Below, piece after piece: positions 27,511 to 36,046 of a DNA stretch of 64,000 nucleotides; within the stretch, counting starts at the first letter, position 1; each line of letters starts with the position of its first letter. Under the pieces are notes generated by a model. That model saw nothing but the letters and a program-made list of their open reading frames with translations. It was not told the origin of the DNA and searched no databases. Source of the stretch: Actinomyces gaoshouyii (GTDB lineage Bacteria; Actinomycetota; Actinomycetes; Actinomycetales; Actinomycetaceae). The stretch covers positions 1 through 64,000 of the forward strand of contig NZ_MVIV01000009.1 in NCBI RefSeq assembly GCF_002072175.1, written 5' to 3'. The position numbers and the translations under genes are program-made.

Positions 27511-27595
27511 TGGCGCCCCCGGCGGGACTCGAACCCGCACGCCTCGCGGCATCGGCTTTTAAGGCCGCTGTGTCTACCGGTTCCACCACGGGGGC
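27511..27595 (-). tRNA. tRNA-Leu(UAA)
   Basis: An 85-nt class II tRNA. Acceptor GCCCCCG pairs with CGGGGGC, the discriminator is G, and the 3' CCA is encoded. The anticodon loop CTTAAAA gives UAA, which reads UUA/UUG leucine codons. It has the long variable arm expected for leucine and the T-arm GCGGGTTCGAGTCCCGC. It is transcribed leftward and follows the tRNA-Ile-like gene and a large palindrome. Confidence 0.95.
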
Positions 27596-27600
27596 GGGCA

Positions 27601-27632
27601 CCGCGTCCAGGGCCCGCGGGCCCTGGACGCGG
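27601..27632. terminator. 32-bp perfect palindrome between tRNA genes
   Basis: The 32 bases 27601-27632 are perfectly self-complementary (16 + 16 with no spacer). The palindrome starts a few bases past the 3' end of the tRNA-Ile-like gene and 5 bases before tRNA-Leu. It could terminate or process the upstream tRNA transcript, or separate two tRNAs in one transcript. Confidence 0.55.
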
Positions 27633-27637
27633 TGCGG

Positions 27638-27728
27638 TACCCCCACCGGGATTCGAACCCGGGACCTTGTGCTTATCAGGCACGGACGAGGTATAAGCTC
27701 GCTGCTCTAACCGCTGAGCTATGGGGGC
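27638..27728 (-). tRNA. tRNA-Ile-like gene with two tandem anticodon-arm-like hairpins (UAU, GAU)
   Basis: The acceptor (27722-27728 with 27639-27645, including a G1-U72 wobble), D-arm (GCTC-AGCGGTTA-GAGC) and T-arm (CCGGG-TTCGAAT-CCCGG) are normal, with discriminator A at 27638 and no encoded CCA. The 5' half closely resembles bacterial tRNA-Ile2. Between the D- and T-arms there are two hairpins instead of one. The first (27686-27702) has five pairs, one of them G-U, and loop CTTATAC, anticodon UAU. The second (27668-27684) has four pairs plus a C/A mismatch and loop CTGATAA, anticodon GAU. An AGGTC variable loop follows. It can be read as tRNA-Ile(UAU) with an extra 18-nt variable arm, or as tRNA-Ile(GAU) with an extra arm inserted after the D-arm. 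Both anticodons are isoleucine. Confidence 0.7.
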
Positions 27729-27992
27729 CGGCGGCGGGCGGGGCCCGCGCCTGAGCGAGGCTACCAGTCATGACGCCGTATCCACATGCGGATGAGCGGG
27801 CCAGTCGCTCCGGGCCGTCGTCCCACGCTGCGGCGAGGCACACCGGCGCACTCATCGAGGCCCTGAGGGAGGCGATATCGCGGACCCGCCCTACCCCTGC
27901 AACCGGGAGCCCGTGGATGCCGCCGGGACCACTGCGTCCTCGTGCCGACGACACCGACGGTCGGCCCGCGCGCACCGTCCTGGAGCACGCCC

Positions 27993-28139
27993 GGGGCCGT
28001 CATCATCTCCAGCTTCTCGAAGCACTTCGGCATGACGGGCTGGCGGCTCTGCTGGACGGTCCTGCCCGAGGGCCCCGTCCAGGCGGCGGAGAACCTGGCG
28101 ATCACCTTCTTCCTATGCGCCTCCGCGCCCCCGGGCTGA
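27993..28139 (+). pseudogene. Class I/II aminotransferase remnant
   Basis: About 49 codons translate as AVIISSFSKHFGMTGWRLCW and VLPEGPVQAAENLAITFFLCASAP. This is the PLP-lysine block of fold-type I aminotransferases, with the Lys in SFSKHFGMTGWR. Nothing recognisable precedes it, and a stop follows after SAPPG, where the family continues for about 150 residues. It is a small internal fragment left by deletion next to the tRNA cluster. Confidence 0.75.
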
Positions 28140-28229
28140 TGCCGTGCCCATCGGCGGGCGGCCCGGGGTCGGTGGACATGTCCGCACCGGCCTCATCGGA
28201 TTCCCCGGTGTTGGTCCTGGTCATGCTGG

Positions 28230-28976
28230 TCATTGTCTCCCCTGCCTCCCCCGCTCCATCGCCGCGCCGCTCTCGCGCCTACGTGGGAGCTGGCAGGGGC
28301 GCCGGCACCGCCATTGCCCCGCCACGGCACCGGGCAGGGCGCGGATCCCGGCCGCCCCCGTGGCCGAGCGCGGCGCCCAGGCGGGGAGGGCGGAGGTCAG
28401 GACGAGGTCTGCAGCGGCCAGCACCGTGCGCACCGGTCCGGGGCGCGCCAGGGCGGCGACGCGCGGGGGCATGGGGGCGAGCCGGCGCGCGAGGGCCGGG
28501 AACCGGCGCCTGGCGATAAGCCCGGCCTTGGCGGCGTGGAGCGGATCGGAGACGAGGATGATGGGGCCGTCTCCGCCCGCAGCCTCGATCAGAGGTGGCA
28601 GGGCGCCGATATTCTCCCAGGTGGAGCGCGAGGCGGTCTCAGTCCAGGTGGCTCCCCGCCAACCGAGGCCGCGGGCGTGCTCGGCGAGCATCTCCGCCTC
28701 GGGGCGCTCGCCGACAACGGCGCCTCCGGAGCAGATGAGCAGATCCCCCGGGCGCAGGACGGCGACGGCGGCCCTGGCGCGGCGCCTGTTGGCGCCACCC
28801 GCGCTCGGCCCGGCATCGGCGTGCCCGAGGACGACGACGATCCTCCCGTGCCCCGCGCCGTGCCCATCGAGCCGGCGCAGCGCGCGCACGGCGGCCAGCA
28901 CATGACGGCGCCACTGGTCTCCCACAGCCCCATCCTGCGGAGCCTCGCGCGCACGCGCAAGCGATGTGGAGGACAT
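28230..28976 (-). CDS. YdcF-like protein (DUF218 domain)
   Basis: A 248-aa predicted protein with a DUF218/YdcF fold in the middle: RIVVVLGHADAGPSAGGANRR, LLICSGGAVVGERPEAEMLAEHA, the conserved TWTETASRSTWENI, and IILVSDPLHAAKAGLIARR. In other bacteria such proteins include SanA/ElyC cell-envelope factors and SAM-binding YdcF. The N-terminal start is uncertain because no membrane segment or clear ribosome-binding site is present. The last 40 residues are Arg/Gly-rich and unlike the family, so the C-terminus may have been altered by the same deletion that truncated the neighbouring aminotransferase. Confidence 0.7.
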   Translation of the reverse strand: MSSTSLARAREAPQDGAVGDQWRRHVLAAVRALRRLDGHGAGHGRIVVVLGHADAGPSAGGANRRRARAAVAVLRPGDLLICSGGAVVGERPEAEMLAEHARGLGWRGATWTETASRSTWENIGALPPLIEAAGGDGPIILVSDPLHAAKAGLIARRRFPALARRLAPMPPRVAALARPGPVRTVLAAADLVLTSALPAWAPRSATGAAGIRALPGAVAGQWRCRRPCQLPRRRESGAAMERGRQGRQ

Positions 28977-29104
28977 TGGCGCCAGGACCTACGGGCCGCC
29001 GGCACCACCTGACCGACCACCGCGTGAGCGCCCAGGAGCCCACCCCCTCGTCAGGGCGGGCCGCTGCGGGTCAGGAGGTGATGGGCCCCGCGCCGGCTCG
29101 TCTG

Positions 29105-29177
29105 TGGACCCGGCCGGACTCGAACCGACGACCGACGCGGTGTAAGCGCGTTGCTCTACCAACTGAGCTACAGGTCC
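29105..29177 (-). tRNA. tRNA-Val(UAC)
   Basis: A 73-nt class I tRNA with acceptor GGACCTG pairing with CGGGTCC, a standard D-arm (GCTC-AGTTGGTA-GAGC), anticodon stem CGCGC with loop TTACACC and anticodon UAC, and T-arm GTCGG-TTCGAGT-CCGGC. Discriminator A; CCA is not encoded. Confidence 0.95.
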
Positions 29178-29233
29178 AGTGGGGCGCTCCCCGCGCGAAG
29201 AGCACCCAGATGGGGTCAGCCGCCGCAAGTGCC

Positions 29234-29638
29234 TCAGCGGCGCCGGCTGGAGACCCGGGTGCCGCTCCAGGCGTCACCCATCGAGGCCGTCGACGTGGCG
29301 TGCATGCCCGCCGTCGCCGCCGCCTCCTCGATATCGGCCGCCGCCACGGCGCCCGCCGTGCGCGCCTTGGGCGTGAGCACCCAGATGATCCCATCGCCGT
29401 CGAGGTTGGCCTGCGCGTCAACGAGCAGGTCCGTCAGATCGTCGATGTCGCCGTCGTCGGCGCGCCACCACACGATGGCGGAGTCGGCCACGTCCTCGTA
29501 GTCCTCGTCCACCAGCTCCGTGCCAGTGAGAGCCTCGGCGGCCTGCCTCAGGGCGGGGTCGACATCGTCGTCATACCCGAACTCCTGGATGATGAGACCG
29601 GAGGCGAAGCCGAAAGCCCCGCCCGCTGCGCTCGCCAC
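29234..29638 (-). CDS. DUF3052 family protein
   Basis: A 134-aa acidic protein matching the actinobacterial DUF3052 family: LIIQEFGYDDDVD, LVDEDYEDVADSAIVWWRADDGDI, and IIWVLTPKARTAG followed by IEEAAATAGMHATSTASMGDAWSGTRV. The function is unknown. It is conserved divergently upstream of aceE in many actinobacteria, as here, suggesting shared control from the 350-nt gap between them. The start is GTG at 29638 with AGAGGG upstream. The C-terminus ends in RRR. Confidence 0.9.
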   Translation of the reverse strand: MASAAGGAFGFASGLIIQEFGYDDDVDPALRQAAEALTGTELVDEDYEDVADSAIVWWRADDGDIDDLTDLLVDAQANLDGDGIIWVLTPKARTAGAVAAADIEEAAATAGMHATSTASMGDAWSGTRVSSRRR

Positions 29639-29988
29639 TATCCCTCTACCGTCCTTCCGGGCTCAGCGCCCCTGCTACGGTCCCCCTGTGGGACCTGTGC
29701 ATAGCCCACCGCATGAGGGCCGCCCGCGCAAGCGCCTGTCCGTTCCTCGGCGCGCCGCGACGCCCCCGACGGCGCCGCACCACGTGCCTGACCTCACAGG
29801 TCGCTTGGGACTTCTTTCCCCCTTGGCCGTCCTGAAGCGCCTTCGAACGCCGTAGATTAGAGCCCAACAGGACGCGGGCCGACCCTGGGCTCGCGGCGGA
29901 CCGGGTCACCGGGCGCAGGAGCGACGCCGGGCCACCCAGCTCGCCAGCGCCCTCCAATCCATCGGAACGACGCAAGGAAGAGGATTCC

Positions 29989-32748
29989 GTGAGCCCCACC
30001 AGCGATGCCACACCCCTCATCGACGGCCTCCTGACCAAGGTCAACGACAACGATCCCGAGGAGACCCAGGAGTGGCGCGAGTCCCTCGACGCCCTCATCG
30101 CGGAGAAGGGCGCCCCCCGCGCGCGCTTCATCCTGCTGTCGATGCTCGCCGAGGCCCGCAAGAAGAACGTCACGGTCCCGGGGCAGACCACCACTCCCTA
30201 CGTCAACACCATCCCCGTGGAGGATGAGCCCTACTTCCCCGGCGATGAGTCGATGGAGCGCACCTACCGCCGCTGGCTGCGCTGGAACGCCGCCGTCATG
30301 GTCACCCGCGCCCAGCGCCCGGGGGTCGGCGTCGGCGGGCACATCTCCTCCTACGCCTCCACCGCGACCCTCTACGAGGTCGGCTTCAACCACTTCTTCC
30401 GCGGCAAGGACCACCCCGGCGGCGGGGACCACATCTTCTTCCAGGGCCACGCCTCCCCCGGCAACTACGCCCGTGCCTACATCGAGGGCCGCCTGAGCGA
30501 AGACGACCTCGACGGCTTCCGCCAGGAGGTCTCCCACCCGGCGCGCGGCAAGGGCCGCGGCCTGCCCTCCTACCCGCACCCGCGCCGCATGGAGGACTTC
30601 TGGGAGTACCCCACGGTCTCCATGGGCCTGGGCCCGGCCGAGGCGATCTACCAGGCCTGGTTCGACCGCTACCTCGCGGGAGCCGGCATCAAGGACACCA
30701 GCCAGCAGCGCACCTGGGCGTTCCTGGGCGACGGTGAGATGGACGAGCCCGAGTCGCGCGGCATGCTGCAGCTCGCCGCCAGCCAGCAGCTCGACAACCT
30801 CACCTTCGTCATCAACTGCAACCTCCAGCGCCTCGACGGCCCGGTGCGCGGCAACGGGAAGATCGTCCAGGAGCTCGAGGCCTCCTTCAAGGGCGCCGGG
30901 TGGAACGTCATCAAGGTCCTGTGGGGACGCGGCTGGGACCAGCTCCTCGCCGCGGACAAGGACCACGCCCTGGAGCACCTCATGATGGAGACGCTCGACG
31001 GCGACTACCAGACCTTCAAGGCCAACGACGGCGCCTATGTCCGCAAGCACTTCTTCGGCCGCGACCCGCGCACCGCCGCCCTGGTCAAGGACTGGACGGA
31101 TGAGGAGATCTGGGCCCTCCAGCGCGGCGGCAACGACTACCGCAAGATGTACGCCGCCTACAAGGCCGCCACCGAGCACAAGGGGCAGCCCACGGTCATC
31201 CTGGCGCACACGGTCAAGGGCTACCTGCTCGGCTCTCACTTCGCGGGCCGCAACGCCACCCACCAGATGAAGAAGCTGACCCTGGACGACCTCAAGGGCC
31301 TGCGCGACCGGCTGCACATCCCGATCACGGACGAGCAGCTCGAGGCCAACCCGAAGATGCCCCCCTACTACCGGCCCGCTGCGGATGACCCGGCCCTGCT
31401 CTACATGATGGACCGCCGGCACCAGCTCGGTGGTTTCCTCCCCGAGCGCCGCGACGCCCCCAGGCAGATCCAGCTGCCCGGTGACCGCCCCTACGACGTC
31501 CTCAAGGGCGGCTCGGGCAAGCGCGAGGTGGCCAGCACCATGGCCTTCGTCCAGCTACTCAAGGAGCTCATCAAGGAGGACGGCATCGGTCGGCGCATCG
31601 TGCCCATCATCCCTGACGAGTCGCGCACCTTCGGCCTGGAGTCCCTCTTCCCCACGAAGAAGATCTTCAACACCCAGGGCCAGAACTACACGCCCGTGGA
31701 CGCGGAGATGATGCTGTCCTACCGCGAGTCCACGGACGGCCAGATCATGCACACCGGTATCAACGAAGCGGGCTCCGCCGCGCTGTTCCAGGTGGTGGGC
31801 ACCAGCTACGCCACCCATGGCGAGCCGATGATCCCGGTGTACATCTTCTACTCGATGTTCGGCTTCCAGCGCACCGCGGACCAGTTCTGGGCCGCCGGTG
31901 ACCAGCTCACGCGCGGCTTCATCATGGGAGCCACCGCCGGTCGCACCACGCTGGCCGGCGAGGGCACCCAGCACATGGACGGACACTCGCCGCTCATCTC
32001 GGCCACGAACGAGGCCGTCGTCACCTACGACCCCGGCTACGCCTACGAGATCCGGCACATCGTGCGCGACGCCCTCGAGCGCTGGTACGGGCCCGAGACC
32101 GGGCGCAACCGCGACGTCATGTACTACCTCACCGTGTACAACGAGCCGATCAGCCAACCGGCGGAGCCCGAGGACGTGGACGTCGAGGGCATCATCAAGG
32201 GCATCCACCGCCTGTCCGGCCCCGCCGACGGCGATGGCCCCGAGGTCCAGCTCCTCGCCTCCGGCGTGGGACTGCCCTGGATCGAGGAGGCCCGCCGAGT
32301 GCTCGCCGAGGATTGGGGCGTGCGCGCCTCCACCTGGTCCGTGACGTCCTGGAACGAGCTGCGCCGCGACGCTCTGGCCGCCGAGAGGGAGAACTTCCTC
32401 AACCCCACCGGCGACCAGCGGGTTCCCTTCGTGACCTCCCGCCTCCAGGCGGCGCAGGGCCCCTTCATCGCCACGAGCGACTACGACCACCTCGTCGCCG
32501 ACCAGATCCGCAAGTGGGTCCCGGGCAGCTACCACACCCTGGGGGCCGACGGCTTCGGCTTCTCCGAGACCCGGCCGGCTGCGCGCCGCTTCTTCCTCAT
32601 CGACTCGGCCTCCGTGGTCGTCAAGGCGCTGCAGGCGCTGGCCGATGAGGGCAAGCTCGAGCGCGATGTGGTCGCCCAGGCCATCGCCCGCTACGACCTG
32701 ACCAATGTCAATGCGGGCACCTCCGGATCGGACGGCGGCGACGTCTGA
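29989..32748 (+). CDS. aceE: Pyruvate dehydrogenase E1, homodimeric type
   Basis: The thiamine-diphosphate enzyme that decarboxylates pyruvate and reductively acetylates the lipoyl groups of E2. The 919-aa length is typical for AceE. Evidence includes [35 protein letters not shown] (TPP/Mg site GDGxMDEP), [17 protein letters not shown], the histidine-rich [15 protein letters not shown], and [20 protein letters not shown]. The start is GTG at 29989. A TAGATT hexamer at 29854-29859 is a candidate -10 box, and a dyad GACCT-CAC-AGGTC (29790-29802) lies upstream. The matching E2 may be the truncated gene at the left edge. A very strong hairpin follows the stop codon. Confidence 0.97.
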   Translation: MSPTSDATPLIDGLLTKVNDNDPEETQEWRESLDALIAEKGAPRARFILLSMLAEARKKNVTVPGQTTTPYVNTIPVEDEPYFPGDESMERTYRRWLRWNAAVMVTRAQRPGVGVGGHISSYASTATLYEVGFNHFFRGKDHPGGGDHIFFQGHASPGNYARAYIEGRLSEDDLDGFRQEVSHPARGKGRGLPSYPHPRRMEDFWEYPTVSMGLGPAEAIYQAWFDRYLAGAGIKDTSQQRTWAFLGDGEMDEPESRGMLQLAASQQLDNLTFVINCNLQRLDGPVRGNGKIVQELEASFKGAGWNVIKVLWGRGWDQLLAADKDHALEHLMMETLDGDYQTFKANDGAYVRKHFFGRDPRTAALVKDWTDEEIWALQRGGNDYRKMYAAYKAATEHKGQPTVILAHTVKGYLLGSHFAGRNATHQMKKLTLDDLKGLRDRLHIPITDEQLEANPKMPPYYRPAADDPALLYMMDRRHQLGGFLPERRDAPRQIQLPGDRPYDVLKGGSGKREVASTMAFVQLLKELIKEDGIGRRIVPIIPDESRTFGLESLFPTKKIFNTQGQNYTPVDAEMMLSYRESTDGQIMHTGINEAGSAALFQVVGTSYATHGEPMIPVYIFYSMFGFQRTADQFWAAGDQLTRGFIMGATAGRTTLAGEGTQHMDGHSPLISATNEAVVTYDPGYAYEIRHIVRDALERWYGPETGRNRDVMYYLTVYNEPISQPAEPEDVDVEGIIKGIHRLSGPADGDGPEVQLLASGVGLPWIEEARRVLAEDWGVRASTWSVTSWNELRRDALAAERENFLNPTGDQRVPFVTSRLQAAQGPFIATSDYDHLVADQIRKWVPGSYHTLGADGFGFSETRPAARRFFLIDSASVVVKALQALADEGKLERDVVAQAIARYDLTNVNAGTSGSDGGDV

Positions 32749-32765
32749 GCGCGGTGCCCGACCAA

Positions 32766-32810
32766 CGCGGGGGGCCCGGCTGGTGACGATCACCAGCCGG
32801 GCCCCCCGCG
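32766..32810. terminator. 21-bp perfect hairpin between aceE and aspA
   Basis: A perfect 21-bp stem (32766-32786 with 32790-32810) closed by a CGA triloop lies between converging aceE and aspA. It should terminate transcription from both directions. No U-tract is needed at this stem strength in high-GC species. Confidence 0.85.
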
Positions 32811-32846
32811 TCAGCCGAGGAGTCCGGGGCCCGGCCCGCGCGGGGC

Positions 32847-34343
32847 TCAGGCCTCCTGCGGGACCCTGGCGCCCTCTCCCACCTCGGAGACCCCGACAGC
32901 GGCGACAGAGGGATCCGCGCCCGAGTAGCGCTGGGCGTCCCGGTACTTGGGGCGCAGCAGGTTCTCCGCGCTGAGGAGCTCGTCGAGAACCGACTCCTCC
33001 AGCAGGCCCATCTCCAGGACGACCTCGCGCACGGAGCGCCCCGACCGCGCGCACTCGCGGCCCACGAGGTCCCCGTTGTGGTGACCGATCACCTCGTTGA
33101 GGTAGGTGACGATGCCGATCGAATCGAGCACGTTGCGCCGGCAGACCTCCTCATCGGCCTCGATGCCCACGACGCACAGGTCCCGCAGGACGCGCATGGC
33201 CCGGCGCAGCAGGTGGATGGACTCGAAGGCCGCCTGCCCGATGACGGGCTCCATGACGTTGAGCTGGAGCTGGCCGGCCTCGGCGGCCATGGTCACCGTG
33301 AGGTCGTTGCCGATCACCTTGAAGCAGATCTGGTTGACCACCTCCGGGATGACGGGGTTGACCTTCGCGGGCATGATGGATGAGCCCGCCTGGCGCTCGG
33401 GCAGGCGGATCTCCGCCAGACCGGCGCGCGGCCCTGAGGAGAGCAGCCGCAGATCGTTGCAGATCTTGGAGAGCTTGACCGCCAGGCGCTTGATCGTGGC
33501 GTGCATGGACACATAGGCGCCGGTGTCGCTCGTGGCCTCCAGGAGGTTCTGGGCCCCGGAGACCGGCAGGCCCGTAACCTCTTTGAGGTGGCGCACGGCG
33601 GTCGCAGGGTAGCCGGGGGGCGTGTTGAGGCCGGTGCCGATGGCGGTGGCCCCCAGGTTGACCTCCAGGAGGAGAGCGCTGTTGTGCATGAGGCGCGTGA
33701 TCTCCTCGTCGAGCAGGACAGCGAAGGCCTTGAACTCCTGCCCCAGGCTCATGGGGACCGCGTCCTGGAGCTGGGTGCGCCCCATCTTGAGGACGTCGTG
33801 GAACTGGCGGGACTTATCGAGGAAGGCGTCGATGAGGTCGCACAGGTCCGCCTCCATCCCGGCCACCGCCTGGTAAAGGCCGAGGCGGAAGCCGGTGGGG
33901 TAGGCGTCGTTCGTCGACTGGGACTTGTTGACGTGGTCGTTGGGGTTGACGACGTCGTAGCGGCCCTTGGCGTAGCCCAGGCGCTCCAGGGCGAGGTTCG
34001 CCACGACCTCGTTGGTGTTCATGTTGAGGCTGGTTCCCGCGCCGCCCTGGAAGACATCGACCGGGAACTGGTCCATGCACCGGCCGCCCACGAGAATCTC
34101 ATCGCATGCCCACAAGATGGCCTCCGCGAGCTCGGGTGCCAGGGTTCCCAACTCGGCGTTGGCCAGGGCGGAGGCCTTCTTGACCTGGACCATGCCCCGG
34201 ATGAGCTCGGGGACATCGCCGATGGTGGTCCCGGAGATCTGGAAGTTCTCCATGGCCCGCAGCGTGTGGATGCCCCAGTAGGCGTCGAGGGGCACCTCTC
34301 GCGATCCCAGGAGATCCACCTCGGTACGAGTCGCCGGTCGCAT
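32847..34343 (-). CDS. aspA: Aspartate ammonia-lyase
   Basis: Catalyses the reversible conversion of aspartate to fumarate and ammonia. The fumarase/aspartase superfamily signature [12 protein letters not shown] is present, as are [10 protein letters not shown]-like ([12 protein letters not shown]), [18 protein letters not shown] and [14 protein letters not shown]. Its N-terminal segment [19 protein letters not shown] is characteristic of AspA rather than FumC. A GGAGG at 34352-34356 favours the ATG at 34343 over 34349 or 34358; the protein is then about 498 aa. It supplies fumarate and ammonium and fits the nitrogen-rich context. It is divergent from the fasR-like gene. Confidence 0.95.
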   Translation of the reverse strand: MRPATRTEVDLLGSREVPLDAYWGIHTLRAMENFQISGTTIGDVPELIRGMVQVKKASALANAELGTLAPELAEAILWACDEILVGGRCMDQFPVDVFQGGAGTSLNMNTNEVVANLALERLGYAKGRYDVVNPNDHVNKSQSTNDAYPTGFRLGLYQAVAGMEADLCDLIDAFLDKSRQFHDVLKMGRTQLQDAVPMSLGQEFKAFAVLLDEEITRLMHNSALLLEVNLGATAIGTGLNTPPGYPATAVRHLKEVTGLPVSGAQNLLEATSDTGAYVSMHATIKRLAVKLSKICNDLRLLSSGPRAGLAEIRLPERQAGSSIMPAKVNPVIPEVVNQICFKVIGNDLTVTMAAEAGQLQLNVMEPVIGQAAFESIHLLRRAMRVLRDLCVVGIEADEEVCRRNVLDSIGIVTYLNEVIGHHNGDLVGRECARSGRSVREVVLEMGLLEESVLDELLSAENLLRPKYRDAQRYSGADPSVAAVGVSEVGEGARVPQEA

Positions 34344-34465
34344 GTCCATGTCCTCCATCAGGATCTCAAGGCCGACGGCGTGGGTCCCGTTTTCCCCGCC
34401 CCATCACGCCTCATTTGGGTGCCCTACATTATCCCTGGCGGCCTCGCACTGGGTAGCATTTGATC

Positions 34466-35683
34466 ATGGACGAGTTGAGCGAGGCGTCTGTCGCGGCCCT
34501 CCGACGGGCGCAGAACACGATCATCGAGCACTCCCTCGACCGCATCAGCGCCGCCCATCCCTGGTACCGCACGCTTCCCGAGGCATCGCGCAAGCAGATC
34601 GAGAATGTCTCCCACCTGGGAGTCACCATGTTCGTCGACTCCGTCGAGGAGCCCGAGAGCGCGGCGAAGCCCTCCCAGATCTTCTCCGTCGCCCCCGCGA
34701 CCCTCACCGGCACGATCACCCTGGGGCAGACCCTCGACCTCGTGCGCACCGTTCTCGACGTCGTCGTCGAGGAGGCGCCCCAGGCGGTTCCCACCGAGGA
34801 CCATGACACCGTCCGCATCCTCGTGCTCACCTTCGGCCGCGACGTCGGCTTCGCCGCGGCGGAGGTCTACGCCCGCGCCGCCGAGGCCCGCGGCGCATGG
34901 GACGCCCGCCTCGAGTCGGTCGCCGTGGACTCCATGCTCCACGGCACCCCCGCGGAGGCGGCCACGCGCGCCGGCTCGGCCGGCTGGACCCATCGCGGCC
35001 CCGTCGTCGCCATCGCGTCGAGAACGGCGTTGGACGCGATCGCCACCTCCCGCCTGCGTCACACCTGCCGGACCCAGGCCGAGGACTGCCTCGTCTCGGT
35101 GCGCGGGGACTCGGTCATCATCATCCTGGGCGCCTCCCCCGAGGCGCCCACCGGACCTGCCGGTCAGCACAGCCAGTACAGCCATCCCCTCCGCGAGGGT
35201 CGCACCGAACGCGGCGTCGATGAGATCGCCATGGAGATCGCCGCGTCCCTCGATGGCCCGACCGTGGTGGGCCCCGTGGTGGCCGAGGTCGATGACGCGG
35301 GGCTCTCCCTGCGCTCGGCGTTGGCCGGGCTGCGGGCGCTGCCGGGCTGGGCCGAGGCCCCCAATCCCGTGCGCGCCGATGACCTCCTCCCCGAGCGCCT
35401 GCTGTCCGGCGACGAACTCGCCCATGAGCAGATCCTCGCACTCGTCCACGAACCGCTCCACGCCATGGGTGATCCCTTCGAGGAGACCGTCGCCACCTAC
35501 CTGGCGCTCGGCGGGAGCCTGGAGGCGACGGCCCGCGCCCTGTTCGTCCACGCCAACACGGTCCGCTACCGGCTGGGGAGGGTAAGCGAGCAGGTCGGCT
35601 GGGACGCCACGAATCCTCGCGATGGGCTCATGCTCCACATGGCGGTGCTCGTCGGTCGGCTCGCCGCCGCCTCGCGCCTCTAA
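34466..35683 (+). CDS. FasR-like transcriptional regulator of fatty-acid synthesis
   Basis: A 405-aa protein with an N-terminal helical region, a central GGDEF/PucR-like domain, and a C-terminal PucR/CdaR-type HTH (ETVATYLALGGSLEATARAL and HANTVRYRLGRVSEQVGWD). It matches actinobacterial regulators located immediately upstream of fatty-acid synthase genes, as in Streptomyces FasR, and the next genes here are acpP and fabF. The ATG at 34466 is chosen; an in-frame TTG at 34460 is less likely. Autoregulation or activation of the downstream fab genes is inferred from family knowledge. Confidence 0.85.
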   Translation: MDELSEASVAALRRAQNTIIEHSLDRISAAHPWYRTLPEASRKQIENVSHLGVTMFVDSVEEPESAAKPSQIFSVAPATLTGTITLGQTLDLVRTVLDVVVEEAPQAVPTEDHDTVRILVLTFGRDVGFAAAEVYARAAEARGAWDARLESVAVDSMLHGTPAEAATRAGSAGWTHRGPVVAIASRTALDAIATSRLRHTCRTQAEDCLVSVRGDSVIIILGASPEAPTGPAGQHSQYSHPLREGRTERGVDEIAMEIAASLDGPTVVGPVVAEVDDAGLSLRSALAGLRALPGWAEAPNPVRADDLLPERLLSGDELAHEQILALVHEPLHAMGDPFEETVATYLALGGSLEATARALFVHANTVRYRLGRVSEQVGWDATNPRDGLMLHMAVLVGRLAAASRL

Positions 35684-35785
35684 GACCGCTCCGGCACACG
35701 GCCCGAGGTCCCAGACGCTCCACACCCCACCACTGTTGCCCACCCGGCGGCGCATGCCGCCCCCGACCCACGCAAGGAGACCACC

Positions 35786-36043
35786 ATGACCAACAACACC
35801 GAGCAGGCCACCGACATCCTGAGCGTCGTCATCGAGTTCACCGCCGAGGAGGCCTGCGTGGCGCCCGAGCTGGTCTCCAGCGACTCGAGTTTCGCCGGGG
35901 ACCTCGACATCGACTCCCTGGGGCTGCTCACCATCGCCACGCGGGTCGAGGAGCGCCTCGGGGTCACCCTCGAGGACTCGCTCATCCCCGCACTGCCGAC
36001 CGTGGGCGCCCTCGCCGAGCACGTCATGGCGCGCAAGGCCTGA
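35786..36043 (+). CDS. acpP: Acyl carrier protein
   Basis: An 85-aa acidic protein with the phosphopantetheine attachment motif DIDSLGLLTI; Ser44 is the modified residue. It carries the growing acyl chain in type II fatty-acid synthesis and could donate octanoyl to LipB. AAGGAGA precedes the ATG at good spacing. It is separated from the fasR-like gene by about 100 nt and from fabF by 3 nt, so acpP and fabF are cotranscribed. Confidence 0.96.
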   Translation: MTNNTEQATDILSVVIEFTAEEACVAPELVSSDSSFAGDLDIDSLGLLTIATRVEERLGVTLEDSLIPALPTVGALAEHVMARKA

Positions 36044-36046
36044 CCC

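Noticed and set aside
29790-29802. GACCT-CAC-AGGTC dyad upstream of aceE considered as an operator feature
   Set aside because: Short arms of 5 bp are expected by chance in DNA of this composition; noted only within the aceE entry.
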